64,000 bases of DNA from Anaerolineaceae bacterium (GTDB lineage Bacteria; Chloroflexota; Anaerolineae; Anaerolineales; Villigracilaceae), in assembly GCA_009772985.1 (NCBI GenBank), contig WOUS01000003.1, forward strand, positions 124,001-188,000, given 5' to 3'. The position numbers and the translations under genes are program-made. The notes below the pieces were generated by a model. It did not search any database. It was not told the origin of the DNA and worked only from the letters and a program-made list of their open reading frames with translations. Positions 44,991 through 54,209 of this stretch are shown here, one piece after another. Numbering within the stretch: the stretch's first letter is position 1; every line of letters starts with the position of its first letter.

Positions 44991-46177
44991 GAGTTTGCTC
45001 CTTTCCGGCGTTCCACCGGCAGTTCGATGCAGAAGACAGTCCCTTTTCCGGGCGCGGTCTCGACCGTGATGCTGCCGCCGTGCGCCCGGACGATCTCGCG
45101 GCAGATGAACAGTCCCAGCCCCGTGCCCCGGTTGCTGAGTGAATCGGGGACGCGGTAGAAGCGCTCGAAGAGAAACGGCAGGTGTTTGGATGCAATGCCC
45201 GGCCCGTGATCGGCAAACGTGACCCTGGCATAATCGTCCGCGCGGCACAGGGCAATGGTGATCTTCGATTTCGGCGCATATTTGATGGCATTATCGAACA
45301 GGTTGTCAATCACTTCGGCCAGGCGGACCGAATCCGCCCGGATGGGAGGGGCAGGCTTGAGGTCCAGCTCGACTTCGAGTTCCGGGTGGCGGGCGGCGAT
45401 GCGCTGGGCCACGTCCCGCAGGAGCGCGTCCAGCCGCACCAGTTGGAAATCCATCACCATCATGCCGCTCTGCAGGCGGGCAGAATCCAGCAGGCGGTCA
45501 ATCAGCGCCATCAGGTGGTCGGTCTCTTCGTCAATGATGTTCAGGAACTCGCGCTGGGTGTCCTTGTTCCAGGTGGTGTCGGGTCGCAAGAGCGAAGTGG
45601 TGTAGCCCTTGATGAAGCCGATGGGCGTGCGCAGGTCGTGGGAAACGGTGGCGATGAAATCGTCCTGCAACTGGGCGCGATGCCGGGCGTTTTCCAACTG
45701 CGCCATGTTCTCGCGCAGGGCGCGCCGCTCGTAGACCCGGCTGACGAGACTGGCAGCCAGCGCCGCCAGCGAGACCTGCTCCGGCGCGTATTCCGGGCCG
45801 CCGAAGCGGACGAAGACGAGCGCCCCGCGCCCAGCGGGTAGCGAGAGCGGCAGGCCGAGCAGATACGGACGCTGCACCCGGTCGGCAGAAACGTCGCCCG
45901 GCGGTTCGTCCTGGACCCAGCGGCCGGCGGCGATGACCTGGCCGGCAATCTCCTCGCCCCAGGAGGCGTCGGCCTCGGCGCTGCGGCCGCGTCCCACCGC
46001 GCGGGCGTAGATGGCTTCCGGGAGGCCGCCCTGCTTCTCGGCCACATGGAGGGACAGGTTATCGAACACGAAACCCTTGCGCAGGGCCGCGAAAAGCGCA
46101 TCCAGCGACTTTTTCCAGTTTTCGCCGGCAATCGCATTCTCAAGGGTGGTCAGGAATTCGAGCGTTCCCTGGTCCAT
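44987..46177 (-). CDS. Sensor histidine kinase, soluble, GAF-like input
   Basis: 396 residues from ATG 46177, GGAAAGG upstream. The N-terminal 160 residues form a GAF-like input domain (FDNLSLHVAEKQGG, LPLSLPAGRGALVFVRFG); HisKA with SHDLRTPIGFIKG; ATPase domain with LFDNAIKYAP, FADHGPGI and GTGLGLFICREIV. No membrane helix. Pairs with the response regulator immediately downstream. Confidence 0.93.
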   Translation of the reverse strand: MDQGTLEFLTTLENAIAGENWKKSLDALFAALRKGFVFDNLSLHVAEKQGGLPEAIYARAVGRGRSAEADASWGEEIAGQVIAAGRWVQDEPPGDVSADRVQRPYLLGLPLSLPAGRGALVFVRFGGPEYAPEQVSLAALAASLVSRVYERRALRENMAQLENARHRAQLQDDFIATVSHDLRTPIGFIKGYTTSLLRPDTTWNKDTQREFLNIIDEETDHLMALIDRLLDSARLQSGMMVMDFQLVRLDALLRDVAQRIAARHPELEVELDLKPAPPIRADSVRLAEVIDNLFDNAIKYAPKSKITIALCRADDYARVTFADHGPGIASKHLPFLFERFYRVPDSLSNRGTGLGLFICREIVRAHGGSITVETAPGKGTVFCIELPVERRKGANS

Positions 46178-46193
46178 ACGGCCTTTCCGGCTT

Positions 46194-47237
46194 TCAAAGT
46201 TTCTCCGCCGCCAGCAGCGGGAAGCGGAACGTGGCGCCTTTCCCATCCTCTGATTCCACTTCGATCACCGAGCCGTGCGCTTCGAGGATGTCACGCACGA
46301 GCGCCAGCCCCATGCCGGTCCCGCCGAAGCGCCGCGTGGACGAGCCGTCCAACTGGTGGAAAGGTTCGAATAACTCTTTCAGCCGTTCGGGCGGGATGCC
46401 GATGCCGCTATCGGAAACGGAGATCATCACCAGAGCGGCGGTCTCCAGGCAGGCGGAGAGCGTCACCTTCCCGCCGGCAGGGGTGAATTTGATGGCATTG
46501 TCGAGCAGTTGCAGCACAGCCCAGGAGATCTTTTCGGCATCCGCCTTGACGGGAGGCAGCCCCGACTCCACCGCCACTTCGAGTTCAATGCCCCGGCTCT
46601 CGGCTTTGGGCCGGGAGTAATTGAGCGCTTCGGCAAAGATTCCGTCCAGCCCAACGGGAGATAGTTTAAGCGACATCTCGCCGTGCGAGGCCACCGAGAA
46701 CATGATCAGGTTGTTGATCAGTTCCTCCAGCCGCCCGGTGGCGCGCAGGCTGACCTCGAGAGCGTCCTGCTGTTCGCCGGTCAGCGGCCCGAGGGCCGCA
46801 GCCGCCAGCAGTTCCAGGTAGCCTTTGACGTGCGTCAGCGGCGTGCGCAGTTCGTGTGAAATGTTGGCGATGAAATTCGCCTTCAACTGGTTGAGTTCGG
46901 AAAGTTTCCGCAGCGCCTCCTGGAGTTCCGCCGTACGGGCGCGGACGCGGTTTTCCAGGTTGCGGTTGGCGTCTTCGAGCGCAGTCCGCAATTGGATGAT
47001 CTGCTCGGTGATGGCATGGTCGAGGATGCGGCGGTCCACATACTGCAATTCCAGCAGGGATTCGCCCAACAGGTAACGCTTGTGCGTGTTCTGTTTCTCC
47101 TGCTGGTGGCGCAGCGCGTGGAACAGCTGGTCGTTCGTGATGTGACCTTTTTGCACCAGGTATTCCCCCAGGCGCGGGACGAGCATCTCCGGGGATAACG
47201 GTGTGGTCGGCGTTGATTCAATGCTCACATTTGCCAT
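46194..47237 (-). CDS. Sensor histidine kinase with MshEN-like N-terminal domain
   Basis: 347 residues from ATG 47237 (GGAGG upstream; a GTG two codons earlier is too close). The first 85 residues (PRLGEYLVQKGHITNDQL, LLGESLLELQYVDRRIL) resemble the N-terminal domain of GspE/MshE pilus ATPases, which can bind c-di-GMP in some members. A coiled coil leads into HisKA (SHELRTPLTHVKGYLE) and the ATPase domain (QLLDNAIKFTP, GTGMGLALV). No regulator of its own; it may share the OmpR-type regulator. Overlaps the end of the amidohydrolase gene. Confidence 0.88.
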   Translation of the reverse strand: MANVSIESTPTTPLSPEMLVPRLGEYLVQKGHITNDQLFHALRHQQEKQNTHKRYLLGESLLELQYVDRRILDHAITEQIIQLRTALEDANRNLENRVRARTAELQEALRKLSELNQLKANFIANISHELRTPLTHVKGYLELLAAAALGPLTGEQQDALEVSLRATGRLEELINNLIMFSVASHGEMSLKLSPVGLDGIFAEALNYSRPKAESRGIELEVAVESGLPPVKADAEKISWAVLQLLDNAIKFTPAGGKVTLSACLETAALVMISVSDSGIGIPPERLKELFEPFHQLDGSSTRRFGGTGMGLALVRDILEAHGSVIEVESEDGKGATFRFPLLAAEKL

Positions 47238-48805
47238 ACCCACTCACCTCCAAGCATGGTCGCGGACGGACGCAGTTCACGCAGCGCAGCCGGTTCACAA
47301 GTGAACGGATCGTTCTCCAAAACGATCAAATCGGCCAGGAAGCCGGGCGACAGCCGCCCGAGGCGGGACTCCGCGCCGGCCGCGAAGGCCGGGCCGATGG
47401 TGAACCCTTCAAACGCTTCGCGGACCGTCAGCCGTTGTTGCGGGACCCAGCCCTCCGGCCCCGGGGCGCCGTCGGCGCGGCGGCGGGTGACAGCCGCGTG
47501 CAGGCCAATGAACGGATTCGGCGTCTCGACCGGCGCGTCGGAGCCGAATGCCAGCCGCGCCCCGCCCTCCAGCAGCGTCCGCCAGGCGTAGCAAAAAGCG
47601 GATCGTTCGCCGAGGTACCGCTCCGTCATGTCCATATCGGATGGCGCATGGACCGGCTGCATCGAAGCGATGACGCCCAGCCCGGCCAGACGGGATGCGT
47701 CCGCGGGGCGGATGGTCTGCACGTGCTCGATGCGGTGGCGGAGGGCCGGCAGGCCGCGTTCCCGTTCGTACGCCCTCAGCCGCTCGAACCCGTCCAGCAT
47801 CGCGTGAACGGCGCGGTCGCCGATGGCATGGACGGCCAGGCTGAGTCCGCTTTCGGCGGCCCGGCGGCCAAGTTCGAACAGGGTTTCGCCGTCCAGGATG
47901 AGCATACCACGATTTTGCGGGTCGTCAACATAGGGTTCGAACATCGCCCCGGTATGCGGACCGAGAGCGCCGTCGGCGAACAGTTTCACCGAACCGATGC
48001 GCAGGGTGTCGTCGCCGAAGCCGGTGCGCAGGCCGAGTTCCGCCGCCTGCGGGAGGAGTTCCTTCGGGATGGATTTCAGCACGCGCAGGTGCAATTCACC
48101 GCGCGCGTGGAGGAGTTGCAGCGCCTGGAAACACGTCTGCCTGTCGAAATCGTGGACGCCAGTCAGCCCCATCTGCCACAGGCCGGGGATGATCTCTTTT
48201 TGGAAAGTTTCGGCCAGCGCTTCGGGGTCCGGCTCGGGGATGGCCTGCTCGACCAGTTTCATGGCCTGCTCGATCAGGATGCCGGTCGGGACCCCTTTCC
48301 GGCCGCGCAGGATGACGCCGTCCGCCGGGTCGGGGGTGGAGGCGGTGATGCCGGCCAGGCGCAGCGCGGCGCGGCTGGCCCACGCGGCGTGCAGCGACTT
48401 GGCGGTCAGGTAGACCGGACGGCCCGGCGCGGCAGGTTCGAGGTCCGCCGCGCACGGCCATTCGCCGTTCCAATCATTTTGGTTCCAGCCGTGGCCGAGG
48501 ATCCACTCCCCCTCTTTCACCGCGGCGGCGCGTTCCGCCACCCGGCGCAGGCATTCTTCTTTCGTTGAGACTTCGCAATGGATGGCGGTCAGGCTGAGGG
48601 CGTACGCCTGCAAGTGGAGATGGGCGTCGGTCAGGCCGGGCAGCAGGGCGCAGCCGCGCATGTCCTCCCGTGCGGCGCTGCCGAATTCCGCCAGCAACTC
48701 CTCCCCGCCCGCCGCCAGCACACGCCCCCGCTCCACCGCCAGCGCCGTTGCCGACGGGCGGGCCGGGTCGAACGTGTGGATGCGGGCGTTGTGGAGGAGT
48801 TTCAT
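47225..48805 (-). CDS. Amidohydrolase, YtcJ-like
   Basis: 526 residues. Metal-ligand motifs LTDAHLHL, SVKLFADGALGPHTG, AVHAIGDRAV, RIEHVQ and FGSDAPVETPNP are those of the YtcJ/AepA group of metal-dependent amidohydrolases. Likely hydrolyses an amide or ester bond in a small compound; no substrate can be named. No signal peptide. It starts 41 bases behind the parB stop. Confidence 0.9.
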   Translation of the reverse strand: MKLLHNARIHTFDPARPSATALAVERGRVLAAGGEELLAEFGSAAREDMRGCALLPGLTDAHLHLQAYALSLTAIHCEVSTKEECLRRVAERAAAVKEGEWILGHGWNQNDWNGEWPCAADLEPAAPGRPVYLTAKSLHAAWASRAALRLAGITASTPDPADGVILRGRKGVPTGILIEQAMKLVEQAIPEPDPEALAETFQKEIIPGLWQMGLTGVHDFDRQTCFQALQLLHARGELHLRVLKSIPKELLPQAAELGLRTGFGDDTLRIGSVKLFADGALGPHTGAMFEPYVDDPQNRGMLILDGETLFELGRRAAESGLSLAVHAIGDRAVHAMLDGFERLRAYERERGLPALRHRIEHVQTIRPADASRLAGLGVIASMQPVHAPSDMDMTERYLGERSAFCYAWRTLLEGGARLAFGSDAPVETPNPFIGLHAAVTRRRADGAPGPEGWVPQQRLTVREAFEGFTIGPAFAAGAESRLGRLSPGFLADLIVLENDPFTCEPAALRELRPSATMLGGEWVWQM

Positions 48806-48846
48806 ATCTCAATCCCGTAGGGGCGGGATGATACTGCCCCCAAAAA

Positions 48847-49698
48847 TCATTTCGACAATCGCTTCATCAGGGCGTCGAGTTCCTCGTCGGAATAATAATA
48901 TATCGTCAGCGTACCGCCCTTCTTCCCGGCGCGCAACGACACCTTGGTTCCGAGGCTGGAGCGCAGGCGCTCCTCCAGTTCAGTGATGTCCGGCGGCGGG
49001 ACCGGCTTCGGTTTGCGGACCGGTTTGCCGCCCAGCAGTTTGCGCACCAGCTCCTCGGTCTGGCGGACGTTGAGTTCCTGCACCACCACCGTGCGCAGCG
49101 CGGCGGTCTGGGCTTCGGGCGTGGCGAGCGCCAGCAGGGCACGCGCGTGCCCCTCGCTGACGCGGTTCTCGATGAGGGCATTCTTGATCGAATCCGGGAG
49201 TTTCAGCAGGCGCAGGGTGTTCGTCACCGCCACGCGGCTCTTGCCCACGCGGGCAGCGATCGCCTCGTGCGAGAGGTCGAAGTCCTCGGCCAGCTGCCGG
49301 TAGGCTTCGGCCTCCTCCAGCGCGGAAAGATCAGCGCGCTGGACGTTCTCGATGATGGCCAGTTCCAGCCTTTGCTGGTCGGTGGCCTGGCGGATCAGCA
49401 CCGGGACGGTCGCCAGTCCCGCCAGGCGGGCGGCCTGCAGGCGGCGCTCCCCGGCGATCAGGATGTACTGGCCCTCAGACGCGCCCGGTGTGACGATGAG
49501 CGGCTGGAGCACGCCGTGCTCGCGCACCGAGGCGGTCAATTCCTCCAGTTCTTCGGGGTGCATGTTCGTGCGCGGCTGGCGCGGGTTGGGGGAAATTTTA
49601 TCCACGGGCGCCAGCGCCACGCCGTTTTCCACCGGGGCATTTTCGCCGCCGGGGATGAGCGCGCCTAAACCACGACCGAGTCCGGATTTTTGGGGCAT
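48847..49698 (-). CDS. parB: Chromosome partitioning protein ParB
   Basis: 283 residues from ATG 49698 (AGGAG upstream). GLGRGLGALI at the N-terminus, the ParB/Srx box NPRQPR with GERRLQAARLAG, the HTH region (SHEAIAARVGKSRVAVTNTLRLLKLP in two pieces) and the dimerisation domain ending YYYSDEELDAL. It binds parS sites and spreads in the presence of CTP. parA lies 132 bases upstream in the same direction. I searched the surrounding DNA for the parS palindrome (TGTTTCACGTGAAACA) and did not find it. Confidence 0.95.
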   Translation of the reverse strand: MPQKSGLGRGLGALIPGGENAPVENGVALAPVDKISPNPRQPRTNMHPEELEELTASVREHGVLQPLIVTPGASEGQYILIAGERRLQAARLAGLATVPVLIRQATDQQRLELAIIENVQRADLSALEEAEAYRQLAEDFDLSHEAIAARVGKSRVAVTNTLRLLKLPDSIKNALIENRVSEGHARALLALATPEAQTAALRTVVVQELNVRQTEELVRKLLGGKPVRKPKPVPPPDITELEERLRSSLGTKVSLRAGKKGGTLTIYYYSDEELDALMKRLSK

Positions 49699-49734
49699 AG
49701 GATTCTCCTCACGAAGCCGTAGCAAAAACCTTCA

Positions 49735-49823
49735 ACACAAAGTTCACGAAGGATCACGAAGAAACACAAAGGAGATCAAACAAATAAGGGTTTTCTTTGC
49801 GCTCTTCGCGTTCTTTGCGGTTA
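49735..49823. repeat. CACGAAG / CTTTGCG short-repeat cluster between parA and parB
   Basis: Units such as TTCACGAAGG, ATCACGAAGA, AACACAAAGG, then inverted-type TCTTTGCGC, TCTTCGCGT, TCTTTGCGG. No gene in the gap 49699-49830. Confidence 0.6.
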
Positions 49824-49830
49824 ATTTCTC

Positions 49831-50622
49831 TCAATCCATGCTTTCCCGCACCGCGACACCATCGCCTTTGAGCAGTTCGCGCGCCAGCGCCTCGTAGGAC
49901 CGGGCGGCTTGCGAATCAGGCGCATAGGCCGAGACCGGCAGTCCGTACGACGGCGCTTCGGCCAGCCGCACGCTGCGCGGGATGATCGTCTCGAACACCT
50001 CTCTGGGAAAATATTTTCGCACTTCGGCCACCACGTCGCCGGAAAGGTGGGTGCGGACGTCGAACATGGTCAGGATGACGCCGCGCACCTTCAGCGTCGG
50101 GAACAGCGCCGAGCGGACGCGCTGGACGGTGCGGGTCAGTTCGCCCAGTCCCTCCAGCGCCAGATATTCGCACTGCACCGGGATGAGCACGCCGTCGGCG
50201 GCGGCCATCAGCCCGTTGACGGTCAGCAGGCCGAGCGAGGGCGGGCAGTCAATCAAGACGTAATCGTAGCGTTCCACCAGCGGGGCGAGAACCTGCTTGA
50301 GTTTCGACTCGCGCCCCAGTTCGTTGACCAGTTCCACCTCCGCGCCGGCCAGCGAGGGTGAGGACGGCAGGATGGACAATTTCAGGCGCGGGTTGAGCAG
50401 CACCAGCGCCGCGGCGGGCGAACCGCCCAGCAGGGCCTCGTACATGCCGCCCTGGACCGTGTGCTTGTCCACGCCGAGGGAGGAGGTGGCGTTGGCCTGC
50501 GGGTCAATGTCCACGATCAGGACGCGCTGGCCGAGAAGGGCCAGGTAGGCTCCCAGGTTGATGGCTGTGGTGGTCTTGCCCACTCCGCCCTTTTGATTGA
50601 CCAAAGTATAGACGCGTCCCAC
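49831..50622 (-). CDS. parA: Chromosome partitioning ATPase ParA/Soj
   Basis: 263 residues with a GTG start at 50622, GGAGG seven bases upstream. The deviant Walker A LVNQKGGVGKTTTAINLG, Walker A' VLIVDIDPQANAT and Walker B VLIDCPPSLG are complete. The long open frame upstream is a shadow of the PfkB gene. It segregates the origin with ParB. The GTG overlaps the last base of the PfkB-type stop codon. Confidence 0.96.
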   Translation of the reverse strand: MGRVYTLVNQKGGVGKTTTAINLGAYLALLGQRVLIVDIDPQANATSSLGVDKHTVQGGMYEALLGGSPAAALVLLNPRLKLSILPSSPSLAGAEVELVNELGRESKLKQVLAPLVERYDYVLIDCPPSLGLLTVNGLMAAADGVLIPVQCEYLALEGLGELTRTVQRVRSALFPTLKVRGVILTMFDVRTHLSGDVVAEVRKYFPREVFETIIPRSVRLAEAPSYGLPVSAYAPDSQAARSYEALARELLKGDGVAVRESMD

Positions 50623-51470
50623 TACAAAACCTCCACCAGGCAGGTTTGGATTTCGGCCTGGGTCGGGATGCCTTCCAGCCCTGGGCGCAGCACCGAGAAC
50701 GAGGCCAGGTGCGTGGCAAAACGCGCCGCCGCCCACGGGTCGCGGGTGGCAACCAGCCGCCAGAAAAAGGCCGCCGCGAAAATATCGCCCGCGCCGGTGG
50801 CGTCCGCTTCCTCGCGCTTTGGGGCGCGGAAGCGGCGCAGGTCGCCGTTCCAGTAAAGGCGCGCCCCGGCCGGGCCTTCGGTCACGGCCAGCACGCGGCA
50901 GGCCGCGGCCATGGCCTCGATCTGTTCGTCGTCCCCGCCCACATCGTCCAGGCTGAGCACGGCCGCGCCGGCTTTCGCCAGCATGTCGGCCGCCTCGGGC
51001 CAGCCGCACGGATGGACGCGGCCGCCGCCGTCCCACGTCCGCAGCCAGCCCTGGGGCGTCAACCCGAGCAGGGAAGACGACAGCGCCCCGTCCACGAGGC
51101 TTTTGGCCTCCCCGGCAATCGGTCCGATGTGGACGATAGGGGCGCGCTGCCAGAGTTCGGGGACATGCTCCAGCGTCAGGTCGGGGGCGGTGTGGTGGAC
51201 ATACTGGATGCGACCGGCGGGCGTGTACACGTTCTCGAAGGTGGCGCTGTGTTCCGCCGCCACTTTCCGGACCTGGATCCCGTCCAGCCGGTCGAGAGGG
51301 ATTTCCTCCCCCCAGCCGCTGACAACGCCCACGCGCAGGCCGAGGGCGCGCGCCGTGAGCGCGGCATACGCCGCCGTCCCGCCGAGGCGCGCACCCTGCG
51401 GGGTCAGGTCGCAGGAGAAATGACCGATGACCAGGTAATCTACCGGCTCGAGGGGGACGAGGGATTGCAT
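50622..51470 (-). CDS. PfkB-family carbohydrate/nucleoside kinase
   Basis: 282 residues, ATG at 51470. Signature I region HFSCDLTPQG...GGTAAYAALTARALG and signature II DATGAGDIFAAAF (catalytic aspartate, anion hole) identify a ribokinase-type fold. Substrate cannot be named from sequence. It sits immediately upstream of parA and shares its transcript. The ATG follows TATAAT by exactly six bases, so the mRNA is probably leaderless. Confidence 0.9.
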   Translation of the reverse strand: MQSLVPLEPVDYLVIGHFSCDLTPQGARLGGTAAYAALTARALGLRVGVVSGWGEEIPLDRLDGIQVRKVAAEHSATFENVYTPAGRIQYVHHTAPDLTLEHVPELWQRAPIVHIGPIAGEAKSLVDGALSSSLLGLTPQGWLRTWDGGGRVHPCGWPEAADMLAKAGAAVLSLDDVGGDDEQIEAMAAACRVLAVTEGPAGARLYWNGDLRRFRAPKREEADATGAGDIFAAAFFWRLVATRDPWAAARFATHLASFSVLRPGLEGIPTQAEIQTCLVEVL

Positions 51471-51476
51471 GGATAG

Positions 51477-51482
51477 ATTATA
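51477..51482 (-). promoter_or_regulatory. -10 box of the PfkB-parA-parB transcript, six bases from the ATG
   Basis: TATAAT on the minus strand, then CTATCC, then ATG at 51470. Confidence 0.75.
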
Positions 51483-51527
51483 CACGAGGAAGAAAGGTAA
51501 GAAGGAATGAGTAAGAAGATGAGTAAA

Positions 51528-51554
51528 AAGTTACCCCTCCATCGGAGGGGCAAC
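51528..51554 (-). terminator. Terminator of the rpmH-jag operon
   Basis: Minus strand: GTTGCCCCTCC-GAT-GGAGGGGTAAC followed by TTTTT. Lies 40 bases behind the jag stop and before the PfkB promoter. Confidence 0.85.
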
Positions 51555-51594
51555 TCTTTCCTTATTGCTTTTCACTTCTTACTTCTCGCTCAAT

Positions 51595-52299
51595 TCACTT
51601 CGGCACGATCGTCACCTTGCGCGCCGGTTCGTCGCCCACCGACTGCGTGGTCACGTCGGGGTGGTCGCGCAATTCGATGTGAATGAGGCGGCGTTCGTTG
51701 GCGGGCATCGGCTCCAGCGACTGCCGGTGGCCGGTCTTGACGGCCTGGTCGGCCATGCGTTGCGCCATCTGGCGCAACTGGCGTTCGCGGCGGGCGCGGT
51801 AGCCCTCCACGTCAATGGTCACCTGCACCCAATGCCCGGCCTGTTTGCTGACGATCAGGTTGACGATGTATTGCAGGGCGTTCAGGATCTCCGCCCTCCG
51901 GCCGATCAGCACGCCCAGGTCGTCGCCGTGGATGTCCACCAACACGGGGCGGCTGCCTTCTTCGTCGGCGCTTCCGTAGCGGATGTCCACGAAGGCGGGC
52001 ACCTTCATCTTGTCCAGCAGTTCGGTCACGGTCTGGCGGGCGATGCGCAGCAGGTCGTCATCTGCTTCGGCGGCGGGGAGCGGTTCGGCGGCGGGACCGG
52101 CGTCCGGTCCGGCCGGCTGCGGCTTGATCGTCAGGCGGACGCGCGCCTGCCGTCCGCCGATGCCCAGCAGGCCGCGGCTGCCGGAATCCAACACTTCCAC
52201 GTCCACCGCTTCGGCGGGCAGGCCGAGTTCGGCCAGGCCGTCCGCCACGGCTTCGTCCACGCTGGCGGCGATCTTTTCGAGGGTGGTGCGCTCGTTCAT
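51595..52299 (-). CDS. jag: RNA-binding protein Jag/KhpB (KH-R3H)
   Basis: 234 residues from ATG 52299. N-terminal Jag domain (VEVLDSGSRGLLGIGGRQARV), a KH domain with IHGDDLGVLIGRRAEILNALQYIVN, and an R3H domain with MPANERRLIHIELRDHPDVTTQS. It binds RNA with KhpA and affects division and membrane insertion. The ATG overlaps the yidC stop (ATGA). A longer open frame upstream is a shadow of yidC. Confidence 0.94.
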   Translation of the reverse strand: MNERTTLEKIAASVDEAVADGLAELGLPAEAVDVEVLDSGSRGLLGIGGRQARVRLTIKPQPAGPDAGPAAEPLPAAEADDDLLRIARQTVTELLDKMKVPAFVDIRYGSADEEGSRPVLVDIHGDDLGVLIGRRAEILNALQYIVNLIVSKQAGHWVQVTIDVEGYRARRERQLRQMAQRMADQAVKTGHRQSLEPMPANERRLIHIELRDHPDVTTQSVGDEPARKVTIVPK

Positions 52300-53087
52300 C
52301 GTTTTCCTCCCGCTGGCAGCTGAGGTTTGCGGCCGGGGATGAGATTTTTCCAGTTCACCTTGCCCATCAAGGCGTATTGCGCAATGCCGAGGACGTTGCT
52401 GACGATAAAGTAAACCGCCAGGCCGGAGGCGTAGTTGAGGGAGAACCAGAAGAGCATGAGCGGCATCATCAGAGTCATTGACCTGTTCATCGCGGCCGTC
52501 TGGTCCTGCGGGTTGGCGGGAGTCACCATGGTGACCTTGGACTGGATGTACGTGGTGATGCCCACAATGATCGCCAGCACCGGGATGCCAACTCCGAAGG
52601 CATAGACGCGCTCCGGCTGGCCCAGGTTCATCCACAGGAACTGGCTGTTGACCGGGATGAGCTCCGGCAGGCCGAAGAACTGCCAGACCGCGCCTTCGAG
52701 GATGTGCAGCTGGGCGGGTGAGGCGGCCAGGGCGCGCACGATGCTCTGATACAGGGCAAAGATGATGGGCATCTGGATAAGCAGCGGCAGGCAGGAACTG
52801 AGCGGGTTGATGCCGAGCTCCTTGTACACTTTCATCTGTTCCTGCGCCAGTTTTTCCTTGTCACCCTTGTATTTCTTCTGGGTCTCCTGCCATTTCTTGT
52901 TGGTCTGGAGTTCCTGCATCTTCGCGCTGGACTTGATCTGCGAGTTCATGAGCGGATAGGTGACGAGGCGGATGAGGAGGGTGAACAGGATAATCGCCAC
53001 GCCAAACGCGTGCGGCCCGCCGCCAGCCAGTTTATAGATCATCAGCAGGATATTGGCAAAGGGGTTAACGATGATGGATTCCCACAT
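52296..53087 (-). CDS. yidC: Membrane protein insertase YidC/OxaA, short form
   Basis: 263 residues, five membrane helices, no large periplasmic P1 domain, so the Gram-positive/OxaA type. The conserved arginine in LFTLLIRLVTYPL and CLPLLIQMPIIFALYQSI, the cytosolic loop KKWQETQKKYKGDKEKLAQEQMK (in two pieces) and the final helix are as expected. It inserts membrane proteins with or without SecYEG. Confidence 0.95.
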   Translation of the reverse strand: MWESIIVNPFANILLMIYKLAGGGPHAFGVAIILFTLLIRLVTYPLMNSQIKSSAKMQELQTNKKWQETQKKYKGDKEKLAQEQMKVYKELGINPLSSCLPLLIQMPIIFALYQSIVRALAASPAQLHILEGAVWQFFGLPELIPVNSQFLWMNLGQPERVYAFGVGIPVLAIIVGITTYIQSKVTMVTPANPQDQTAAMNRSMTLMMPLMLFWFSLNYASGLAVYFIVSNVLGIAQYALMGKVNWKNLIPGRKPQLPAGGKR

Positions 53088-53105
53088 AGCAAGCCTTTCT
53101 ATGGG

Positions 53106-54194
53106 TTATTTCGCCGGGGTGAAGACCCATTTCTGGGCCCCGGTCTGGTCGAGGGCGATGAGGAGGATATCGCCGTCGGTCGGCGCCACCAGGAACATGG
53201 TCCCGGCAGCAGCGGGCGAGGCGAAGACCTTCCCGGAGACCGGAACGAGGTCTCTTTCCTGGCTGGCGACGTTGATGAAATAAACGTTGCCGAGGTCGGT
53301 GCCGGCGACCAGGACGCCATTTTTAATCAGCGGGGAGCCGACCACCGCGCCCTTCAGCGCCTGCTGCCAGACGAGATTGCCGTCCAAGTCGAAGGCGTAC
53401 AGGTTGCCATTGGCGTCGCCGAAATACAGGCTGTCCCCGTCCAGCAGCGGGCCGGACCAGACGCGCCCGGCAAGCGGTTTATTCCAGCGGATCGCGCCGC
53501 TGGCGGCATCGAGCGCCACCAGGCTGCCGCTGTACGTGGTGACGTAGACCAGTCCGTTCTTCACGACTGGTGAGCCAAGCACAGCGCTATCTGCAACGGT
53601 TTTCCAGACCAGTTCGCCGGTCTGCGCGTCGAGCGCGTAGACTTTGCCGCCCAGCGTCCCGAAGTAGACATTCGCGCCGTCGGTGGCCGGCGCAGCCCAC
53701 AGCGACTGGTCGGCCTTGAACGACCACTGGAGGCTGCCGCTCGCCAGGCTGACCGCGTAGAGATGGTAATCGGAATTGGGGGCATAGACCATATCGCCAG
53801 CCACCAGCACGCTGCCGATGTAGTGGTCATGCGCGCCTTCAAAGACCCAATTCTGGGCTTTTTCTGGTTCGGTCTTGTAGACTTCCGCGGGGAGGCTCGG
53901 GTCGAGACTGTAAAGTTTGTGGTCGAAACCGCCGAAGATCAACTGGCCGTCATCGGTCAGCAGCGGGACGGCGTAGAAAGGATAGGCGGTCGAGGCCTTC
54001 CCCGGGAAGCGCCACAGTTCCACGCCGGTCTGGGTGTTGACGGCATAGACGTACGGGCCGCCGGCCACATAGGCAGCCTCGCTGTCAGTGGCGATGCCCG
54101 GCCAGGCTGAAGCGGTCAGGCCGGTGGCGCAGCCGGCCAGGAAAACCACCAGGACCGGCAGCAGGACGATCAAAGCAAGGAATTTCTTTTTCAT
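53106..54194 (-). CDS. PQQ-repeat beta-propeller lipoprotein (BamB-like)
   Basis: 362 residues from ATG 54194. A lipoprotein signal ends with VFLAGCAT (LAGC lipobox, cysteine about residue 22). Propeller blades follow with the repeated phrase VYALDAQTGELVWK / LVALDAASGAIRWN / LYAFDLDGNLVWQ. Such PQQ-type propellers are exported and anchor to the outer face of the membrane. It lies between yidD and yidC, unlike most bacteria. The function is not known; a role in membrane-protein assembly would parallel BamB, but a true BAM complex is unlikely here. An ATG 12 bases upstream is not used. Confidence 0.85.
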   Translation of the reverse strand: MKKKFLALIVLLPVLVVFLAGCATGLTASAWPGIATDSEAAYVAGGPYVYAVNTQTGVELWRFPGKASTAYPFYAVPLLTDDGQLIFGGFDHKLYSLDPSLPAEVYKTEPEKAQNWVFEGAHDHYIGSVLVAGDMVYAPNSDYHLYAVSLASGSLQWSFKADQSLWAAPATDGANVYFGTLGGKVYALDAQTGELVWKTVADSAVLGSPVVKNGLVYVTTYSGSLVALDAASGAIRWNKPLAGRVWSGPLLDGDSLYFGDANGNLYAFDLDGNLVWQQALKGAVVGSPLIKNGVLVAGTDLGNVYFINVASQERDLVPVSGKVFASPAAAGTMFLVAPTDGDILLIALDQTGAQKWVFTPAK

Positions 54195-54209
54195 GGAGTG
54201 ATCCATCTC

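Noticed and set aside
48826-48846. Another copy of the GTAGGGGCG palindrome
   Set aside because: GTAGGGGCGGG is followed by a weak partner (CTGCCCCC) only; too degenerate to call.
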